Of a stretch of DNA of 9,033 bases, positions 6,123-9,033 are shown one piece after another (within the stretch, counting starts at the first letter, position 1; each line of letters starts with the position of its first letter). A program made the position numbers and the translations under genes. Under the pieces are notes generated by a model. The model saw only the letters and a list, made by a program, of their open reading frames with translations, did no database searches and was not told the DNA's origin. Source of the DNA: Planctomicrobium sp. (lineage in GTDB: Bacteria; Planctomycetota; Planctomycetia; Planctomycetales; Planctomycetaceae); assembly GCA_029259835.1 (NCBI GenBank), contig JAJDEL010000930.1, positions 1 through 9,033 of the forward strand, in the 5' to 3' direction.

Positions 6123-6199
6123 AAGAACCGCGAATGGACACTAATCAACACGAATAAAAGTGAACCATTCGTGTCTATTCGCGTTCATTCGTGGTTCTT
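6123..6199. repeat. 77-nt imperfect palindrome made of 10-bp-period repeats
   Basis: The arms 6123-6155 and 6167-6199 are inverted copies matching at 27 of 33 positions, with an 11-nt loop. Most mismatches are transitions, which still allow G-U pairing. Within the left arm CGAATGGACA, CTAATCAACA and CGAATAAAAG follow each other at exactly 10 bp. The right arm repeats ATTCGTGTCT, ATTCGCGTTC and ATTCGTGGTT in the same way. It lies 34 nt after the esterase stop and is followed on the minus strand by a T-rich stretch, so it may act as a terminator or mRNA 3' stabiliser. Similar CGAATNNACA palindromes occur in other environmental bacterial genomes, from memory. Confidence 0.8.
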
Positions 6200-6232
6200 A
6201 CCAGATCGCAAAAAAAACAGCACAGCATGACT

Positions 6233-7297
6233 CTACTTCTCCAGTTTTAGCATCGCTTCAAACATGCCGCGACCGATGCGGTTGAACCAGATCGCGCTGC
6301 CCAGATAATGGTACTTGCGGTCCGAGCCAGTAAGCTTCCATTCTTCAAAGTTGTCTTTCCACTTCGGGTACAGCTTCTCCGCTGCTTTGTCGACCAGTAC
6401 GTCCGTGCGAACGGCTTTGACGTTGCCTTTGAATTCCGGAAGGGTTTCCATTTTTAGTTGAGCCTGCTGAATGACTAACATCGCGTTCTTCGCAGTTTCC
6501 GATCCATTCTGTCCCATGACACCGATGACGAACGGCAGATCCGGAGCCTTGAGGTCTTTGCGAATGTCTTTGATGAAATGCGTCATGTTTGCAGCATATT
6601 CCTTCTCGGCACCGCCATACTGATCGTTCCATCCTTGAAACCAGACGAAGCCTGTCAGCTCTAACTTCTTTCCTTGGAGCGTTGGGAACATCGTTTCGTA
6701 TTCAGTGAATGTCTCCCGCACTTCGCTCAGCATGTTGCTGTACGATGAACCGTATTGGCTTTTGATTTCTTCCATCGTCGGGAGTGGGGCGTTGCGTTTG
6801 TTTTTCTCATTTCGCTGCGTTGTTCGTTTCACCGCATGTTCCAGTTCTGCCTGCAACTTTTCATCACTCGGTAAACCTGCTGACGGAGAACGGAACTTTT
6901 GATTCAAGGAGTGTCCGCCCCACGCTGTTTTGATGAGCAGGACCGGTTCGTCGTAGTAATTCCCCATGAGCGTCCCAAACTCAAGCTCGACACCGGTCCG
7001 ATCAGGACTGCCATAGCCAATCGTGAGACCACCTTTGCGTTTCAGGTACTTGATGAAAACATCATCACGAACTCTCCACTTTCCATCACTACGAAAATGC
7101 TCGAACAATTCCTTCGTTTCAGGAGCCTGGGCCTGATACTCAAGAAGTTCATTCTTTGCCTTGCCTTCCATGTTGGACTGACCAGCAAGAATGAAGACTT
7201 TCACGGTCCCTTCTTCCGCCGCACAGTTTCTGGCACTGCCAGCGAAAAGACTTGCCGTAAAAATGGTCGCCATGATTAAAGGAAGGTGACACTTCAT
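6233..7297 (-). CDS. Secreted SGNH hydrolase, sialate O-acetylesterase type
   Basis: Exported esterase of 354 residues, likely removing O-acetyl groups from a sugar or glycan. The signal peptide is about 1-27 (MKCHLPLIMATIFTASLFAG..., cut near NCAA/EEG). The SGNH blocks are visible. Block I is LAGQSNMEG (38-45), with nucleophile S41. A block II glycine lies in KTAWGGHS (123-130). Block III is WFQGWND (219-225), with N224. The C-terminal SDRKYHYLGS holds H330, with D326 nearby as the probable acid. This is the sialate-O-acetylesterase (DUF303-like) domain, abundant in planctomycetes where the true substrates are mostly algal or plant polysaccharides rather than sialic acid; the substrate here is not known. 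GGAGA lies 8 nt before the ATG. It follows the MFS transporter gene by 60 nt on the same strand, so the two are probably co-transcribed. A palindrome after the stop may end the unit. Confidence 0.92.
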   Translation of the reverse strand: MKCHLPLIMATIFTASLFAGSARNCAAEEGTVKVFILAGQSNMEGKAKNELLEYQAQAPETKELFEHFRSDGKWRVRDDVFIKYLKRKGGLTIGYGSPDRTGVELEFGTLMGNYYDEPVLLIKTAWGGHSLNQKFRSPSAGLPSDEKLQAELEHAVKRTTQRNEKNKRNAPLPTMEEIKSQYGSSYSNMLSEVRETFTEYETMFPTLQGKKLELTGFVWFQGWNDQYGGAEKEYAANMTHFIKDIRKDLKAPDLPFVIGVMGQNGSETAKNAMLVIQQAQLKMETLPEFKGNVKAVRTDVLVDKAAEKLYPKWKDNFEEWKLTGSDRKYHYLGSAIWFNRIGRGMFEAMLKLEK

Positions 7298-7305
7298 GAA
7301 TTCAT

Positions 7306-7310
7306 TCTCC
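7306..7310 (-). promoter_or_regulatory. Ribosome binding site of the esterase gene
   Basis: GGAGA on the minus strand, 8 nt before ATG 7297. An ATG in the spacer (7305-7303) opens a three-codon frame whose TGA overlaps the true ATG; this is probably accidental. Confidence 0.75.
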
Positions 7311-7357
7311 TGCTAGAAAGTTTGGTTCGTAGCGAGCAAGTCGGTCAAACTGCTTTG

Positions 7358-8638
7358 TCACTCAGTCTCGTGTGCAATTTCATCCGATGCTTGATCGCGA
7401 AAGAGAATGATGAAGAGCACGAAGAGGACAACGAGATAGCCCACTGGCAGCATCCAGAATTGTTTCCACTCCGCAAAGCCTCCATCGGTTCCAACGATTT
7501 TGTTGAAGTAGTACCCTGATAAAATTTTTGAACTAATGTAGAAAGCGATGCCTTGCGTGAAGACCGTCAGCAACCCCTGAGCTTGCGCCCGGATTTTTTC
7601 ATCAACATGCTTGTCGACATAAAGGTAACCCGAAACAAAAACGAAGTCGTAGGAGAATCCATGCAAGAGGACACCGGCGAGCAGTAACGGCAAGACGCCT
7701 GAGAGTGTCGAACCTTCGGCAAGTTGACCAGCACTCACTGAGAAAAGAATATATCGAAAGATCCAGCAGCCAATGCCGATCACGATGGTCCATTTGATGC
7801 CGACTTTCTTGAGGAAATAAGGCAGCGCGAAAAAGAGAACAGGCAGTTCTGCGATCTGACCCCATGTCAGAAAGGCCGTTGTTTTCTCCATTCCGGCTTG
7901 ACCAAGGAACGTACTCAAATTCGCCCAGTAAGGCATGAACGCGATGCAGACCAGCAGAGAGGCAAACATGAAAACTGCGAATGCAAACTTCTTGAAATAT
8001 GGAAGAGTCCCTGACCCCATTAGGTCGCCAATGTTGACCGGTTCGCCTTTGCCTGGGGGAGGAGTCGCTGGAAGAAAAAATGAGTAGATGCCAACAATCA
8101 CTGCCGCTCCTGCTCCAACGTAACACTGGTTGGCGGAATTATCGAAATGAAAGACATAACTGATCGACAGCCCTGCGATGATCCAGCCCAATGTCGCAAA
8201 GATGCGGACTTTCGGGTATTCCTTCTCCGCGTCTGCGAGATGTTTCAGGCAGATCGTGTTCGAAAGCGACAAAGTTGGCATGAAACAGAGCGCGTGTGCC
8301 AGGAGAAGATTGACGAAAATCGTCGATGTCTCAGGCGTGGCATAACTCGGAGCAATCGCCAGGAATACGGCGGAGAGGATCAGCAGCAGCCCTTGCAACT
8401 TTTCTGCATTCATGAATCGGTCGGCAAAGACGCCGATGAAGAACGGAGTGATGATGGCTGCAATCGGAGTGCAGGCGAAAGCGCTTCCAATGGAGTCTCC
8501 CATGCCAGCTTCAAACATAAACCGCCCCAGCCCGGCAAACCAGGCTCCCCAGACAAAGAAAAGCACGAACATCATCGTGCTCAAATTGACCAGAAGTCCG
8601 AAGCTCGATTTTTGATCGACGGTTGTGGGAGTTGTCAT
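7358..8638 (-). CDS. MFS transporter, nucleoside:H+ symporter family
   Basis: Inner-membrane protein of 426 residues with about 12 hydrophobic segments, the usual size for the family. An MFS motif-A-like GVFADRF (69-75) lies in the loop after TM2, and a longer polar loop around 192-215 separates the halves. Typical Nuc_H_symport (NupG/XapB-like) signatures are present: KVRIFATLGWIIAG (143-156), HGFSYDFVFVSGYLYVDKHV (326-345) and IRAQAQGLL (349-357). E. coli relatives import nucleosides with protons, but planctomycete members are numerous and their substrates untested; a sugar or modified nucleoside is possible. No Shine-Dalgarno precedes ATG 8638. The secreted esterase gene lies 60 nt downstream, suggesting uptake of a product released outside the cytoplasm. 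The gene is divergent from that at 8791. Confidence 0.9.
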   Translation of the reverse strand: MTTPTTVDQKSSFGLLVNLSTMMFVLFFVWGAWFAGLGRFMFEAGMGDSIGSAFACTPIAAIITPFFIGVFADRFMNAEKLQGLLLILSAVFLAIAPSYATPETSTIFVNLLLAHALCFMPTLSLSNTICLKHLADAEKEYPKVRIFATLGWIIAGLSISYVFHFDNSANQCYVGAGAAVIVGIYSFFLPATPPPGKGEPVNIGDLMGSGTLPYFKKFAFAVFMFASLLVCIAFMPYWANLSTFLGQAGMEKTTAFLTWGQIAELPVLFFALPYFLKKVGIKWTIVIGIGCWIFRYILFSVSAGQLAEGSTLSGVLPLLLAGVLLHGFSYDFVFVSGYLYVDKHVDEKIRAQAQGLLTVFTQGIAFYISSKILSGYYFNKIVGTDGGFAEWKQFWMLPVGYLVVLFVLFIILFRDQASDEIAHETE

Positions 8639-8790
8639 AGGAGAGGTCGCGCAAGAGAGAGGTTGAACAATTCAGCCTGACCTTAAAGCATTGAGCGACG
8701 CCGCGAAAGGAGAACGGCAATCGCAAGCACGATTGAGCCTGATCACCTGCCGTGATACCACAAATTTCGACAGTGAGTTATCATGCCTCG
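8639..8790. promoter_or_regulatory. Divergent intergenic region with a small dyad
   Basis: These 152 nt separate the divergent genes starting at 8638 (-) and 8791 (+) and should contain promoters for both. I see no convincing -35/-10 pair. The dyad ATCAC-CTGCC-GTGAT (8742-8756) has the form of a short operator, but five-base arms are common by chance. Confidence 0.3.
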
Positions 8791-9033
8791 ATGTCAGATG
8801 AGAAACTCCTGCAACAGTTTGTGGATTCCTTTCAACGGCGCGATGATTGCATTGCCTTGGATGAAGATGTTCCGCCTGAGATGATTGTCAAACGAGACGT
8901 CGAGAGTTGGGACGAGTTACAGAAATGGCAACCCATTTGTGTCAAGACGAGACTGTCTGAGTTGAATGCTCTCTATTCGCGAATCGGAGGGCGATTCCCC
9001 ATTTTGTATGAGCAACTGATACTGTCGTATCGT
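8791..9033 (+). CDS. 5' part of an unrecognised cytoplasmic protein, runs off the window
   Basis: The frame from ATG 8791 stays open for 81 codons to the last base, so only the N-terminal part is visible. The protein begins MSDEKLLQQF and carries no signal peptide or membrane segment. It is acidic in its first half (DDCIALDEDVPPEM) and ends in LNALYSRIGGRFPILYEQLI followed by LSYR. The last stretch recalls planctomycete hypothetical proteins with a P-x-LYE-x-L-x-LSYR-type motif, and distantly SUKH/SMI1-like proteins; I would not assign either. There is no good Shine-Dalgarno. The nearby ATG at 8783 is in another frame that stops early. Amino-acid composition and the long open frame argue that it is real. 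Confidence 0.65.
   Translation, partial: MSDEKLLQQFVDSFQRRDDCIALDEDVPPEMIVKRDVESWDELQKWQPICVKTRLSELNALYSRIGGRFPILYEQLILSYR

Larger units (their letters stand above)
5793..6232. other. 440-nt gap without a convincing gene
   Basis: Short open frames here on both strands lack ribosome binding sites, signal peptides and recognisable motifs, and they run through palindromes. The gap contains a possible sigma-54 promoter near its left end and three inverted-repeat structures, each listed separately. An A8 run at 6210-6217 lies just beyond the esterase stop codon. Confidence 0.6.

Noticed and set aside
5789..6151. Minus-strand open frame of 120 codons in the gap.
   Set aside because: It overlaps the start of the real secreted-protein gene, runs through the palindrome, and has no ribosome binding site or recognisable domain.
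6123..6199. CRISPR-like or attachment-site reading of the repeated 10-bp units.
   Set aside because: The units are contiguous with no spacers, and no cas, integrase or tRNA gene is present.
7294..7305. Three-codon upstream frame overlapping the esterase start as ATGA.
   Set aside because: Such a short frame is easily accidental, and the GGAGA is better placed for the main ATG.
5326..8673. TTGAACAATTC occurs both at 5326-5336 and 8663-8673, upstream of two minus-strand genes.
   Set aside because: An 11-bp match is expected by chance several times in 9 kb, and the distances to the start codons differ (80 versus 25 nt).
8147..8680. Plus-strand open frame of 177 codons opposite the MFS gene.
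   Set aside because: It is antisense to a clear membrane-protein gene; its Arg/Asp/Glu-rich composition is that expected of the complement of hydrophobic codons.

Overview
The window looks like a chromosomal stretch of a free-living planctomycete. I infer this from content, since no marker gene is present. The grounds are a secreted CXXCH/squalene-cyclase-like repeat protein, a short neutral-ceramidase-like secreted hydrolase, a sialate-O-acetylesterase-type SGNH hydrolase, a nucleoside:H+ symporter-family MFS protein, small secreted Tyr/Asn/Gly/His-rich proteins with GHYDYH motifs, roughly even GC content, erratic Shine-Dalgarno use and dispersed palindromic repeats. There is no phage, transposase, CRISPR array, tRNA or rRNA in view.

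Left block, + strand (1-4043): an NtrC-type response regulator (REC-AAA+-Fis HTH) whose AAA+ domain has lost the GAFTGA loop; a short spacer with a REP-like hairpin; a secreted alpha/alpha-toroid repeat protein with a CXXCH motif and a palindromic repeat embedded in its N-terminal leader; then a secreted ceramidase-family zinc hydrolase 86 nt further on, possibly co-transcribed. The block ends at a convergent junction near 4044-4110.

Middle block, - strand (4111-5792): a small two-helix membrane protein; a strong Rho-independent terminator (4422-4458) closing the gene for a secreted His-rich protein; and a secreted low-complexity Tyr/Asn/Gly-rich protein with a possible sigma-54 promoter. The two secreted proteins share a similar mature N-terminus (FSIGG / FSVGG) and aromatic/His-rich composition, so they are probably cell-surface or periplasmic partners.

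The 440-nt gap 5793-6232 holds no convincing gene. It carries an 11-bp stem-loop, a possible three-way-junction fold and a 77-nt palindrome built of 10-bp-period repeats.

Right block, - strand (6233-8638): an MFS transporter followed 60 nt downstream by the SGNH esterase, probably one transcription unit for uptake and deacylation of a nucleoside- or sugar-like compound. A divergent gene starting at 8791 runs off the window end. Start codons were re-chosen for several genes: 1525, 2685 and 5792 rather than longer upstream starts, with an alternative GTG at 4332 for the small membrane protein.
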